Source: Aestuariibacter sp. (lineage in GTDB: Bacteria; Pseudomonadota; Gammaproteobacteria; Enterobacterales; Alteromonadaceae). Taken from it: 64,000 nucleotides of DNA. The notes below the pieces were generated by a model that did not search any database, was not told where the DNA came from, and worked only from the letters and a program-made list of their open reading frames with translations. Positions within the stretch are counted from its first letter, which is position 1. Every line of letters begins with the position of its first letter. The position numbers and the translations under genes are program-made. Location: assembly GCA_017794925.1 (NCBI GenBank), contig CP051238.1:2620179-2684178 (forward strand), given 5' to 3'. This document shows, piece after piece, positions 1-9,279 of this stretch.

Positions 1-3000
1 GGCTTCGAGCTCTTGCTCTAACTGACGGGTTTCATCGGCACGGGGCTTGGTAAACCTTGCCAGACCGAGATAGATAACGGGCGTCAGGTAAAGGGTAAAT
101 ACGACGGCGATACCCAAACCACCAAACACCACCCAACCGATAGCGTTGCGGGCTTCAGCACCTGCACCAGTAGACAAGATCAGCGGCAGTCCACCAAGAA
201 TAGTCGAGACCAGTGTCATCATTATTGGACGTAACCGCACGCGGCCTGCTTCTAGAATAGCGTCATAAACTGCATAGCCACGATCGCGCAACTGGTCGGC
301 AAATTCCACCAACAAAATGGCATTTTTCGCCAGCAGACCAATCAACATCACCAGGCCAATTTGAGAATACACATTAATGGTTGTGCCTGTGATGTACAGC
401 GCGTAGACCGCAGCAGCAATACCAAATGGCACGGTTAACATAACGACGACAGCGCTGTTTACACTTTCAAATTGTGCCGCGAGAACCAAAAACACAATCA
501 CAAATGCCAGTACGTAGGTGAGTGCTACTTGCTTCGATGTTTCTTCGAAGGTCTGTGCTTCACCGAGGAAAATCATACCAATACCATCGAGCAGCGTTTC
601 CTGGCCAATGCTACGAAGACGTTCAACCGCATCATTAATGGCAATGGTTTCTGGTAAATCCATTTCCACTTTGATAGCACGACGCTGGGCCTGGCGTTCT
701 AACTCGGCGGCGACACCTTCTTCGGTAATGTAGGCTACGCTGGAGAGCGGAACAAGGCTACCGTTATCGGACTTCACATACAGGTTGGTTAAATCTGATG
801 GGTTACTGGTACTGCGATTATTGGTTTGCAGGATAATTGGAATAGCCTGATCCCCAACGTTTAAATCTACTACGTCGTTGCCGGCGATGGCTGCGCGAAG
901 GGTGGCTGAAATATCGCTTAACGGCACGCCGAGCTCCTCCGCACGGCGACGATCGATGTTTACCCGTAGTTGTGGTTGAGTAGGCTCGTAACTGATTTGT
1001 GGTGTGCCTAATTCAGGCATACGATTTTCAATTTCACGGGCAAAGATGACCGCGGCATTGTAGATGCGTTCGTAAGTATCACCGGTCAACGCCAGTTCAA
1101 GACCGCCGCCCTGACCGCGTAAATTCAGACTGTTACCACCAAATGCATTACCAGGTGCGCCTGGCACGGATTGCAAGGCAGGGCGGATTTCACCAACGAT
1201 GTCTTGCAGCGACTTGTCTCGCTCGTCCCAATGCTTAAGGTTGGCGGTGATGAATACGATATTCGGATCCCACTGTCCCACCACTGTGTAGATAGAATCG
1301 ATAGTGTCATTTTCCACATAGGGCATTAACACGTTTTCCATTTTTATGGCCTGGCGGTCCATAAAATTCAGGCCAACGCCGTCAGGACCCCGGGCAAAGA
1401 TACGAATGGTGCCACGGTCCTCGCTGGGCAATAACTCGTTGTCGATAGATTGCATAGTGAAATACGCGCCTACCGCAGCCAGGATAGAAAACGCCACAAT
1501 CCACCAGGCGTATTTAAGTGACCACAGTAAACTGCGTTGATATCCACCTAAAAACACGTGGCCAACTTTGCCCAGGGTGTTGTCAAAGAGACCTTTTTTA
1601 TCGGTGTCTTTTTTGACCGGTAAGCGGGCCGTCAAAGCAGGCACCAATGACAAAGCAACAAACGACGAGATGATGACGGAGCCAGCCAGTACACCACCGA
1701 ATTCCCGGAACAACCGACCGGCGGTAGAGGGCAGAAATGCAATAGGAATAAATACCGAAGCCAGCACAGCAGTGGTAGCAACTACGGCGAAAAACACTTC
1801 CCGCGTGCCGATGACGGCAGCGGCGCGAGCTCCTAAGCCCATGGTGCGTCTTCGTTGGATGTTTTCAGATACGACTATCGCGTCGTCAACGATCATCCCG
1901 GTAGCCAGCACCAGTGCTAGCAAAGTCAGAATATTCACGGAAAAACCGAGCATCCAGATAATAGCCAGGGCACCAGTCAGGGACACCGGAATAGACAAAG
2001 CCGGGACGATGGTTGCCCGCCACGAGCCAATGAATACCAGTAGTGTAAACACAACCAAGGCAATAGTAAGTGCAAGAGAAAACGCCACCTCTTCGACGGA
2101 ATCGCGAATAAATTCGGCATCATCGGAAGTAACCACAATGTGCATATCCGGAAATCGTTTATCCAGACTGTTCACCATAGCCAAAACTTCATCGGATATT
2201 TCAATGGTATTGGAACTGGCCTGACGGATGATTCCGACCCCCAGCACTGGCGTGCCATCAAGGCGAACCACACTGCTTGAGTCAGCCGGGCCGAAATAGA
2301 CACTGGCTACATCGCCGATTCGGGTATCGCCACTGATGATGATATCTTTCACATCTTCGGCTGTAATTGACGTTGCATCGGCACGGACGATAAGCATTTG
2401 GTCACTGGATTGAATGCTACCTGCGGGCACATCGAATGGGGCAAGTCGTAACACGTTGGCGACATCAGTCATAGATAGCCCGAAACTGGTCAGACGTAAT
2501 GGATCCACAGACACGCGCAGCACGCGCTCGCGGTCGCCATTCAAGCGGACATCGGCGACACCGGGAATACTGAGGAACAAGGGTGCTAAATCGGTATCGA
2601 CTTTTTCGGTAAGGGTTTCTAAATCCAGTGAGTCACTCCATACCGCCAGGCGAACAACCGCCTGTGCATCATTATCGGCTTTAATAATAGAGAGTTGTTC
2701 TACCTCATCCGGTAACTGCCGTTGTACACGGCTGACTGATTCGCGGGTCTCGTTGGCGGCATCTTCCAGATTTATACCCGGCCGAAACTCCACGCGTACC
2801 CGTGCAGAATTTTCTTCACTTTGTGCATAGATGTTTTTCACGCCACTGACCCGGGCAACTGCACCCTCCAGGGCGGCAGTTACCTCAGCATCCACTGTCT
2901 CTGGGGATGCGCCGGGAAAGCGCGCTGTGACAGTGATAGTCGGTGTGTCTACATCGGGTAATTCACGTACTTCCAGTCCGTTGAGGGCCGCATAACCGGC

Positions 3001-3093
3001 AATGGCGATCAGCAGATTCAATACGATAATCAGAACCGGACGGCGAATCGACAGTGACGGTAAATCGTTGACAGCCTGATTCAGGTTACTCAT
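1..3093 (-). CDS. RND multidrug efflux transporter (HAE1/AcrB-like), C-terminus cut by window edge
   Basis: Inner-membrane proton-driven drug exporter, the pump of an RND tripartite complex. The frame is open from the ATG at 3091-3093 to base 1, giving 1031 codons, so only the last few residues are missing compared with the usual 1020-1050. An N-terminal membrane helix lies at about residues 17-37. The TM4 proton-relay pair is intact (GMIVDDAIV, Asp403/Asp404), and the TM10 lysine motif (LLAKNAILLVEFA) is present near the C-terminus. The ATG overlaps the stop of the upstream adaptor gene by 8 nt (ATGAGTAA), so the two are translationally coupled. No outer-membrane channel gene is visible; it may lie beyond the left edge or a shared TolC may be used. 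Substrate unknown. Confidence 0.93.
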   Translation of the reverse strand, partial: MSNLNQAVNDLPSLSIRRPVLIIVLNLLIAIAGYAALNGLEVRELPDVDTPTITVTARFPGASPETVDAEVTAALEGAVARVSGVKNIYAQSEENSARVRVEFRPGINLEDAANETRESVSRVQRQLPDEVEQLSIIKADNDAQAVVRLAVWSDSLDLETLTEKVDTDLAPLFLSIPGVADVRLNGDRERVLRVSVDPLRLTSFGLSMTDVANVLRLAPFDVPAGSIQSSDQMLIVRADATSITAEDVKDIIISGDTRIGDVASVYFGPADSSSVVRLDGTPVLGVGIIRQASSNTIEISDEVLAMVNSLDKRFPDMHIVVTSDDAEFIRDSVEEVAFSLALTIALVVFTLLVFIGSWRATIVPALSIPVSLTGALAIIWMLGFSVNILTLLALVLATGMIVDDAIVVSENIQRRRTMGLGARAAAVIGTREVFFAVVATTAVLASVFIPIAFLPSTAGRLFREFGGVLAGSVIISSFVALSLVPALTARLPVKKDTDKKGLFDNTLGKVGHVFLGGYQRSLLWSLKYAWWIVAFSILAAVGAYFTMQSIDNELLPSEDRGTIRIFARGPDGVGLNFMDRQAIKMENVLMPYVENDTIDSIYTVVGQWDPNIVFITANLKHWDERDKSLQDIVGEIRPALQSVPGAPGNAFGGNSLNLRGQGGGLELALTGDTYERIYNAAVIFAREIENRMPELGTPQISYEPTQPQLRVNIDRRRAEELGVPLSDISATLRAAIAGNDVVDLNVGDQAIPIILQTNNRSTSNPSDLTNLYVKSDNGSLVPLSSVAYITEEGVAAELERQAQRRAIKVEMDLPETIAINDAVERLRSIGQETLLDGIGMIFLGEAQTFEETSKQVALTYVLAFVIVFLVLAAQFESVNSAVVVMLTVPFGIAAAVYALYITGTTINVYSQIGLVMLIGLLAKNAILLVEFADQLRDRGYAVYDAILEAGRVRLRPIMMTLVSTILGGLPLILSTGAGAEARNAIGWVVFGGLGIAVVFTLYLTPVIYLGLARFTKPRADETRQLEQELEA

Positions 3094-4141
3094 TAGTGTT
3101 GCCTCGGGCCAATGACGTGGTGACTTGCTGACCTTCACGTAAACGTTGAATACCTTCCGCGATGAGCAAATCACCTTCACCTAAATCACCGGACACCAGA
3201 ATGGTGCCGCGCAGGCGCTGGTGTACGCTAACATCGACCCGCTTGGCTTTACCTTCAATGGCTTTATATATGTAGGCACCTGTTGCGCCCCATAGCAGGG
3301 CTGATTCAGGTATGGCGGCGTAACGTTCACCGTGCAGGGTTAAATTGACCCGAAAACTCATACCAGGCCGGTACTGATCGTCGCTGTTGTCCAATAAAGC
3401 GCGAGCTGCCATGGTCCGGTCAGTGGTGTTTATGCGGGAATCCGTTTGGGCGATACTGGCTGTGAGACTGATATCACGGTTAGACCAGGGTTGAAGTTCA
3501 ACAGAAGATTCACTTTGTAATAAACCGACTGAAGATTCAGGAGCACGAAAGTTGATGTAGAGTGAACTTCTGTCATCCAGTGTTGTGATGGCCGTTGTTG
3601 TGTTGATTCGGTCGCCCACTTCAACGTCGGTGAGACCGACAACGCCACTGAAGGGCGCCACAATACGGCGATCTGCTAGGTCGGCTTTAGCTTCGTCCAG
3701 TGTTACTTTTGCAAGGTCCCGGGTAGTGGTGGCTAAGTCGATGTCACTTTGGGCTACTGCGCCCCGGGACTGGCTATCGAGTAAACGTTGCAGGGCGCGT
3801 TCTGCTTCTTTTAACTGTATTTCGGCTCGCTTGACGGCGACCACTTGTCGGCGATCGTCGAGTGTCAGCAACACGTCACCTTTTTTAACGCGTTGACCAG
3901 GCTTGAAATTAATGGCGGTCACTTCATCGGCGACAGCCGGGAATAGTGTAACAGCACGAATGGCTTCCGCTGTACCGACGGCCTGCACTGTTTTTAGCTC
4001 ATTCTGAAATTCAATTTTGTTAAGGACAACCAGCTTGGGCCTATTGCCGCCACCCCAGCTTTGCGCATGCACAGGGGCACTGGTTAAAGACAGGCCCAGA
4101 ATAAGAAATAAAGGCGTTGTTATTTTTTTTAGGTTTCGCAT
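3086..4141 (-). CDS. RND efflux periplasmic adaptor (membrane fusion protein)
   Basis: 351-residue periplasmic adaptor that would bridge the RND pump encoded immediately downstream to an outer-membrane channel. A signal peptide covers about residues 1-26, ending ...VHAQ. Then come a lipoyl-like half domain (VKKGDVLLTLDDRRQ, about 85-100), an alpha-hairpin rich in Lys/Glu/Arg, the second lipoyl half (RIVAPFSGVVGLTDVEVGD) and beta-barrel and membrane-proximal domains. There is no lipobox Cys, so it is probably a soluble or peripherally bound adaptor. First gene of a two-gene operon with the RND pump (8-nt overlap). Family assignment is firm; the exported substrate cannot be read from the sequence. 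Confidence 0.92.
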   Translation of the reverse strand: MRNLKKITTPLFLILGLSLTSAPVHAQSWGGGNRPKLVVLNKIEFQNELKTVQAVGTAEAIRAVTLFPAVADEVTAINFKPGQRVKKGDVLLTLDDRRQVVAVKRAEIQLKEAERALQRLLDSQSRGAVAQSDIDLATTTRDLAKVTLDEAKADLADRRIVAPFSGVVGLTDVEVGDRINTTTAITTLDDRSSLYINFRAPESSVGLLQSESSVELQPWSNRDISLTASIAQTDSRINTTDRTMAARALLDNSDDQYRPGMSFRVNLTLHGERYAAIPESALLWGATGAYIYKAIEGKAKRVDVSVHQRLRGTILVSGDLGEGDLLIAEGIQRLREGQQVTTSLARGNTNE

Positions 4142-4240
4142 GATTTATCCATTGTTATTGAGGGCAAGGGCCTTGCCCGTTCCTCTTTAACGGTGTTGGC
4201 AAATAATAATGCGTATTATTACTAATGCGAGCGGGACACT

Positions 4241-5998
4241 CTAGCCCATGAGTTGTAGTTCGGCGTATTCCCGGTACAGTGTGTCGTTTTTAACTAATTC
4301 TGCGTGGGTTCCGGCGTTTCTAATCCCGCCATTTTCCATCACCAGTATTCTGTCTGTCATTTGTACTGTGGCAAGTCGATGTGCGATCACTAACGTGGTT
4401 CGACCTTTGATTAAATTCTCCAGTGCCTGCTGCACTTTATGCTCACTGACTGCGTCCAGTGCACTTGTGGCTTCATCCAGCAACAGGATAGGACGGTCGG
4501 CCAAAATAGCGCGGGCAATGGCGATACGCTGGCGCTGTCCACCTGAAAGCTTCACGCCTCGCTCACCCAACTCGGTAGTATAACCGTCAGATAACTGCTG
4601 AATAAATTCATCGGCATAGGCTTGTTGTGCTGCCAGCTTTACGTCTTCATCCGTGGCAGAGGGTCTGCCATAGCGGATATTGTCTGCGACCGTAGATGCA
4701 AAGATAACCGGCTCCTGCGGGACGATGGCAATGTGCTCACGCAAACGGTGTAAGGACATTGAATTAATGTCGTGTTCATTAATGGTGATACAGCCACGTT
4801 TAATGTTGTAGAAGCGAAGTAATAGCTGGAATAACGTTGATTTTCCTGCGCCGCTTGGCCCTACTAATGCCACGCACTCGCCAGGCTGAATGGTAAGGCT
4901 CAGGTCTGTAAAAAGGGCAGATGAGGGGGTATAGCTAAATTCAACCTGATCAAACTGAATCGCCGGAGGTTCGCTACATATCGCAGGCTGTGTTTCTCCT
5001 CCCGTGTTGTCAGGTTGGGTGGCCAACAATTCCAGCAGGCGCTCACTGGCGCCGACGCCACGCTGAATTTCGCCCAGCACTTCGCTAACGGTTGCGATAC
5101 TACTTCCGGCAAACACGGCGTAAAACAAAAAAGCGGATAGCTGTCCGGCAGAAATTTCTCCGGTCAAAACCTGGCGAATGCCTAACCAGCCAATACCGAT
5201 AACAGACAACATACTGACCAGCATAATGATACCAATTAGCATCGAGCGAAAATGAATGCGTGTTGAGGCTGCTTTTAATGCTGAGTGAACGGTACCTGTA
5301 AACTTGCTTCGTTCAGCTGCTTCAGCCGTGAACGCCTGTACTACCATGATTTCATGCAGGGTTTCGTCTACCTGAGCGCCGATATCGGCAATGCGGTCCT
5401 GACTTAATCTGGAATAGGTACGTACTTTAGGTGCAATCATACGAAGGGGAATGAGAATTAATGGCACTGCACCGAGTACACAGAGTGTGAGCAGTGGGCT
5501 GGTGATGGCCATGAGGACAAGCGCGCCAGTAAATCCAATCACAGAGCGAATGGCCATAGATAAACTCATGCCCACTACCGTTTGAATTACCGCGGTGTCA
5601 TTGGTGAAGCGCGAAATGACCTCGCCGGTGCGGGTTTCTGCAAAAAAGCCTGGTGGGAGGGATAATAAATGGTTGTATACGCTAATCCGAATATCAGCGC
5701 TGATACGCTCGCCCAGCCAGGTCATAAGGTAAAAACGAAAATACGTTGCCAGACATCCCAGCACGGTAAATGCCAGTACCCAGCCAATGGCGGTATTAAG
5801 TTTATGCAGTTGCTCGGCATTCATCCCTTCATCGACGGTCAGTTTGATGCCTTGCCCGAGTAACAACCACGACGATGCAGCCACAAACAGAGCCAGTAGC
5901 GCCAGTACCACGTGCTTTTTATAGGGAGATAGCAGGCTCAGCAGCCATTTAAGGACGTCTTTTGTGGTGATCAAGGTAGCCTCTGGGTGTTGTAACAA
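4241..5998 (-). CDS. ABC exporter, fused membrane and ATPase domains (MsbA/LmrA-like)
   Basis: 585-residue half-transporter expected to work as a homodimer in the inner membrane. An N-terminal six-helix exporter domain (about residues 30-320) is followed by an ATPase domain. The Walker A motif GPSGAGKST is at 380-388, the signature LSGGQRQR begins at 484, Walker B ILLLDEATSALD is near 504-515, and an H-loop LVIAHRLAT follows. All catalytic motifs are intact. It is of the lipid/drug-exporter type, but nothing here (no neighbouring lpxK or kdsB as with MsbA) fixes lipid A as the substrate, so I give no symbol. It is separated by 99 nt from the RND adaptor downstream and diverges from rpsP across a 321-nt gap. 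Confidence 0.9.
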   Translation of the reverse strand: MLQHPEATLITTKDVLKWLLSLLSPYKKHVVLALLALFVAASSWLLLGQGIKLTVDEGMNAEQLHKLNTAIGWVLAFTVLGCLATYFRFYLMTWLGERISADIRISVYNHLLSLPPGFFAETRTGEVISRFTNDTAVIQTVVGMSLSMAIRSVIGFTGALVLMAITSPLLTLCVLGAVPLILIPLRMIAPKVRTYSRLSQDRIADIGAQVDETLHEIMVVQAFTAEAAERSKFTGTVHSALKAASTRIHFRSMLIGIIMLVSMLSVIGIGWLGIRQVLTGEISAGQLSAFLFYAVFAGSSIATVSEVLGEIQRGVGASERLLELLATQPDNTGGETQPAICSEPPAIQFDQVEFSYTPSSALFTDLSLTIQPGECVALVGPSGAGKSTLFQLLLRFYNIKRGCITINEHDINSMSLHRLREHIAIVPQEPVIFASTVADNIRYGRPSATDEDVKLAAQQAYADEFIQQLSDGYTTELGERGVKLSGGQRQRIAIARAILADRPILLLDEATSALDAVSEHKVQQALENLIKGRTTLVIAHRLATVQMTDRILVMENGGIRNAGTHAELVKNDTLYREYAELQLMG

Positions 5999-6319
5999 TT
6001 AGGCAAGTGGCTGTCATTGCGTCTTTTAATAGAATTGATACACGCAAACGGCCACGCATTATTGATGTCATTATGATACCTCGATTTTGCGAATTCGATC
6101 ACAGTTTCACCTTTTCATTCAGTGGGTACAGCTGATGTACCTGTAGCAATTAATGTAACAAGGAGAAAAACTTTAATGTCTGTGCGCTTTTATCGAGCTT
6201 TAACCTTGCAATTTGTTGCTGGGTACGTATAATTCCGCGGCCTTTCGCCTTGTACGTTGTGTATACAGCGCAGGCAAAAGGTAAGTTAACGGTAACGCTA
6301 CAACGAGTTTGAGGCATTT
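5999..6319. other. Intergenic region between divergent ABC exporter and rpsP
   Basis: A 321-nt non-coding gap. The right half holds the rpsP promoter (6206-6233), followed by an 86-nt untranslated leader. The left half should hold the promoter of the minus-strand ABC exporter, but I see no convincing hexamer pair there. In many gammaproteobacteria ffh precedes rpsP; here it does not. Confidence 0.6.
6206..6233 (+). promoter_or_regulatory. Sigma-70 promoter of the rpsP-rimM-trmD-rplS operon
   Basis: The -35 box TTGCAA (6206-6211) is separated by 16 bp from a perfect -10 TATAAT (6228-6233). The discriminator just after it is GC-rich (CCGCGGCC), as in stringently controlled ribosomal and tRNA promoters, so growth-rate control is likely. 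Confidence 0.75.
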
Positions 6320-6571
6320 ATGGTTACTATTCGTTTACAGCGTGGTGGCGCCAAAAAGCGTCCATTTTATCAAGTAGTGGTGGCTGACAGCCGTCGTGCA
6401 AGAAACGGTCGTTTCATTGAAAACGTCGGTTTCTTCAACCCAACTGCACAAGGTCAGGCAGAACGTCTGCGTTTAGATCTTGAGCGTGTTGAATACTGGG
6501 TTGGCGTAGGCGCGAGCTTGTCTGACCGAGTTACCACTCTGGTAAAAGAAGCTAAAAAATCTGCGGCATAA
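6320..6571 (+). CDS. rpsP: 30S ribosomal protein S16
   Basis: 83-residue bS16, close to the usual 82. It begins with the family's [17 protein letters not shown] and retains the conserved DSR..RNGRFIE..GFFNP region. It binds 16S rRNA during 30S assembly. It is the first gene of the classical rpsP-rimM-trmD-rplS operon, with rimM starting 21 nt downstream. Confidence 0.98.
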   Translation: MVTIRLQRGGAKKRPFYQVVVADSRRARNGRFIENVGFFNPTAQGQAERLRLDLERVEYWVGVGASLSDRVTTLVKEAKKSAA

Positions 6572-6592
6572 GCTGCATAACTGGTGGTATAG

Positions 6593-7114
6593 ATGAGTCT
6601 CGCGTCTGACAAAGTGGTTATTGGCAAAATCGGTGCATCTTACGGTGTGAAAGGTTGGGTCAAAATCAACAGCTATACCGATGTACCAGAAGGTATTTTT
6701 GACTACAGCCCGTGGATACTGGCTGATGGAAAAGAATACCAGATTGACCAGTGGCGTCCGCACGGTAAAGCCTTGGTTGCAAAGCTGGAAGGGATTGATA
6801 CCCGGGATGATGCAGAGCGCATCAAAAATCTGGATATCGCCATTCAGGCAGAGCAACTTCCTGAATTGGAAGAAGGTGAATATTACTGGCGGGAGCTGAC
6901 CGGTATGCAGGTCGTAACAACGCAAGGTTACAACCTGGGTACGGTGGCAGAAGTGTTTAATACCGGAGCAAATGATGTACTACGCATCCGCGCTAAAGGG
7001 AACGACGCTTTTGGTCAAAAAGAAAGATTGGTGCCGTTTGTACTCGATTCTGTCGTGCAAACGGTCGACAAAGTGGAACGTATTATCACAGTAGACTGGG
7101 AACCGGGGTTCTAA
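6593..7114 (+). CDS. rimM: 16S rRNA processing protein RimM
   Basis: 173-residue 30S maturation factor that binds S19. The N-terminal RimM beta-barrel opens with VVIGKIGASYGVKGWVKI (about residues 8-25) and the C-terminal PRC-barrel contains EYYWRELTGMQV and LVPFVLDSVVQ. Length is as usual (about 170-180). Its TAA (7112-7114) abuts the GTG start of trmD with no gap, which suggests translational coupling. Confidence 0.97.
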   Translation: MSLASDKVVIGKIGASYGVKGWVKINSYTDVPEGIFDYSPWILADGKEYQIDQWRPHGKALVAKLEGIDTRDDAERIKNLDIAIQAEQLPELEEGEYYWRELTGMQVVTTQGYNLGTVAEVFNTGANDVLRIRAKGNDAFGQKERLVPFVLDSVVQTVDKVERIITVDWEPGF

Positions 7115-7876
7115 GTGACCGCGGCAAAATGGTTTGGTGTAATCAGTTTGTTTCCTGATATGTTTGGTCCTTTTACCCAACAAGGGGTGATTGGCCGGGC
7201 AGTCAAAAAAGGGCAACTGACCATTGAACATTTTAACCCTCGTGATTTTACGCACGATCGTCATCGTACTGTCGATGATCGCCCTTATGGCGGTGGTCCG
7301 GGTATGCTGATGATGGTGAAGCCACTGACAGACGCTATCACCGCTGCCAAACAGGCGGGTGGTGAGAACAGTAAAGTGATTTACCTGTCTCCACAGGGCA
7401 AACCACTTGACCAGGCCGGTGTTAAGTCACTGGCATCACACGACAACATAATCTTGTTGTGTGGTCGGTACGAAGGTGTCGATGAGCGTGTAATTGAAAG
7501 CCATGTTGACGAAGAATGGTCAATCGGTGATTACGTGCTAAGTGGCGGCGAACTGCCTGCCATGGTAATGATGGATGCAATTGCACGGTTAGTGCCGGGA
7601 GTACTCGGTCACAGCGACTCAGCAGTTGAAGACTCATTTACCCATGGTTTGCTAGATTGCCCCCATTACACTCGACCTGAAGTTCTGGATGGGAAAGCGG
7701 TGCCGCCAGTATTGTTGAGCGGTGATCACGAAAAAATCAGACAGTGGCGATTGCAACAATCTTTAGGTAGAACCTGGTTGCGTCGCCCCGAGTTATTAAA
7801 CGACCTAGCTCTGACTGAGGAGCAGCAACGCTTGCTAGAAGCATTTCAGGCGTCGTTGCAGCAAGATGACAGTTAA
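7115..7876 (+). CDS. trmD: tRNA (guanine-N1-)-methyltransferase TrmD
   Basis: 253-residue SPOUT methyltransferase that makes m1G37 in tRNAs with a G36G37 pair, using S-adenosylmethionine. Seen: ISLFPDMF near the N-terminus, the GGGPGMLMM loop, [14 protein letters not shown] (the AdoMet trefoil-knot region) and [26 protein letters not shown]. It starts with GTG directly after the rimM stop. The low-efficiency start is in line with the known lower expression of trmD than of the ribosomal proteins in this operon. Confidence 0.97.
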   Translation: MTAAKWFGVISLFPDMFGPFTQQGVIGRAVKKGQLTIEHFNPRDFTHDRHRTVDDRPYGGGPGMLMMVKPLTDAITAAKQAGGENSKVIYLSPQGKPLDQAGVKSLASHDNIILLCGRYEGVDERVIESHVDEEWSIGDYVLSGGELPAMVMMDAIARLVPGVLGHSDSAVEDSFTHGLLDCPHYTRPEVLDGKAVPPVLLSGDHEKIRQWRLQQSLGRTWLRRPELLNDLALTEEQQRLLEAFQASLQQDDS

Positions 7877-7891
7877 CTAGGATGAGAGGAT

Positions 7892-8254
7892 ATGATGAGC
7901 AAAGTCAGTCAAGATATCATCAAAAAAATTGAGCAAGCACAGCTTAAATCTGATGTTCCTGCGTTCGGCCCAGGTGACACAGTGATTGTTAAAGTTCGTG
8001 TAACTGAAGGTGACAAAGAGCGTCTTCAGGCATACGAAGGTGTTGTTATCGCTAAGCGTAACCGTGGTCTTCACTCGTCTTTTACAGTACGTAAAATTTC
8101 AAGTGGCGAAGGCGTAGAGCGTGTGTTCCAAACACACAGCCCGGCGGTATCTTCTATCGAAGTGAAACGTCGCGGTGCAGTTCGTCGCGCCAAGCTTTAC
8201 TATCTGCGTGAGCGTTCAGGTAAGTCTGCACGTATCAAAGAGAAGCTTAACTAA
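7892..8254 (+). CDS. rplS: 50S ribosomal protein L19
   Basis: bL19, last gene of the operon, located at the 30S-50S interface. 120 residues if translation begins at the first of two adjacent ATGs (7892), 119 from the second (7895). The purine-rich GAGAGGA at 7884-7890 lies better spaced from 7895, so that start may be the real one. Conserved features include [26 protein letters not shown] and the C-terminal [16 protein letters not shown]. An intrinsic terminator follows 32 nt after the stop. Confidence 0.97.
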   Translation: MMSKVSQDIIKKIEQAQLKSDVPAFGPGDTVIVKVRVTEGDKERLQAYEGVVIAKRNRGLHSSFTVRKISSGEGVERVFQTHSPAVSSIEVKRRGAVRRAKLYYLRERSGKSARIKEKLN

Positions 8255-8286
8255 GATTACTAATCCTTGCGTTACTGTTAACTTCG

Positions 8287-8315
8287 AAAAAGCCCGCACT
8301 TGTTGCGGGCTTTTT
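8287..8315 (+). terminator. Intrinsic terminator of the rpsP operon
   Basis: GC-rich stem AGCCCGCA / TGCGGGCT with a 5-nt loop, preceded by A's and followed by five T's. It closes the ribosomal operon. The ribosome-binding site of the next small gene begins only 7 nt after the T-run, so that gene depends on read-through or on a promoter hidden in rplS. Confidence 0.9.
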
Positions 8316-8330
8316 AGTGCCGGAGAGAAA

Positions 8331-8756
8331 ATGATATCAATTGTGTTAGCCTCACTCACACTGTTATCCGGGCCTGCTAATGTGGTACCAATAACAGAAA
8401 GCATATTAAACCACGAGCAACCTTCTCACGAATTGGCTGCGTACTACACGCCGGAAAAAGTGGCGCTGTTTCAGCAAACGCTAAACGAAAATGGGCCGAT
8501 CACGCTGGTAAAGTGTGAACAGAACCACGACTCTGCCTTATTGGATACCGTCGCCTGTTACATTATTTATGAAAACTATCCCAGCGGCGTGGTGTGGGAA
8601 TTTTATTACTTCCTCGAAGAAGATGGCTGGGTAGGGACAAACCTCGGCATTATTCAAATCATACCTGAAGACGTCTGTCCGCTAGCCATTACATTTGCAC
8701 ATGCATTAGGAAAGGGCATCGAGTATGATGAAGTCTCCTGTAGAACAATAAAATAA
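8331..8756 (+). CDS. Small secreted protein of unknown function
   Basis: 141 residues. I place the start at the ATG at 8331 because GGAGAG lies 3 nt upstream and because the next 17 residues (MISIVLASLTLLSGPAN) look like a short signal peptide; the frame is open farther upstream but would run back through rplS. The rest is acidic, with four Cys (KCEQN, ACYII, EDVCPL, VSCRT) that could form disulfides in the periplasm. I do not recognise the family. It is followed after 7 nt by an acetyltransferase gene and probably shares its transcript. Confidence 0.6.
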   Translation: MISIVLASLTLLSGPANVVPITESILNHEQPSHELAAYYTPEKVALFQQTLNENGPITLVKCEQNHDSALLDTVACYIIYENYPSGVVWEFYYFLEEDGWVGTNLGIIQIIPEDVCPLAITFAHALGKGIEYDEVSCRTIK

Positions 8757-8763
8757 TGGGAAA

Positions 8764-9279
8764 ATGGACATTTCAAACCCCGTCTGGCAAGCCATGCAAG
8801 AGGGTGCTTGGTACTTAGCTCGTGCCCCTGAGTTAAAGGTATTGAGAGAACATGCCTCACAGTGGTGTTGGGCAATGAATAAGCCGAATCAGACTGAACA
8901 AGCGCGAAAAGATGCCATAAAGCAGTTACTGCCTAATGTGAGTCAGGTCGAAATAGGCGAACATTTCGCGTGTGACTTTGGGAGTAATATTTTCTGTGAT
9001 GGACCACTACGCATTAAAAACAATGTGGTCATTCTGGATCACAACATGGTGAACCTTGGTTCGCATGTGGTCATTGAGGACGGCGTGGTAATCGCTACCG
9101 TCACCCATCCTCTTGAAGAGCAAAAGCGAAAAGCCGGCTGGCAACAGGCCCACGCCATTCACATTGGTAATCACGTAACGCTTGGTGCGCATTGCAGCGT
9201 ATTACCCGGTGTCACTATTCCTGATAATACACACGTGCCAGCAGGAACCGTGGTGACGAAGTCGATGTATGCATCATGA
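8764..9279 (+). CDS. Hexapeptide-repeat O-acetyltransferase (LacA/NodL/Maa family)
   Basis: 171-residue left-handed beta-helix acyltransferase, predicted to be a trimeric acetyl-CoA-dependent sugar O-acetyltransferase. The N-terminal Mac-like helical cap is recognisable (MQEGAWYLARAPEL). Hexapeptide repeats run from about residue 60 to the end, and the catalytic His115 sits in ATVTHPLEE at the same place as in E. coli LacA. It is a little shorter than Maa or LacA (about 183-203). The stop overlaps the next ATG (ATGA), so it is translationally coupled to a murein endopeptidase-like gene. The substrate is not known; a cell-wall sugar is possible from context only. Confidence 0.85.
   Translation: MDISNPVWQAMQEGAWYLARAPELKVLREHASQWCWAMNKPNQTEQARKDAIKQLLPNVSQVEIGEHFACDFGSNIFCDGPLRIKNNVVILDHNMVNLGSHVVIEDGVVIATVTHPLEEQKRKAGWQQAHAIHIGNHVTLGAHCSVLPGVTIPDNTHVPAGTVVTKSMYAS

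Noticed and set aside
1568-2224. 218-codon plus-strand open frame inside the RND pump gene
   Set aside because: It is antisense to a well-conserved transporter, with Thr/Ser/Ala-rich low-complexity content and no ribosome-binding site.
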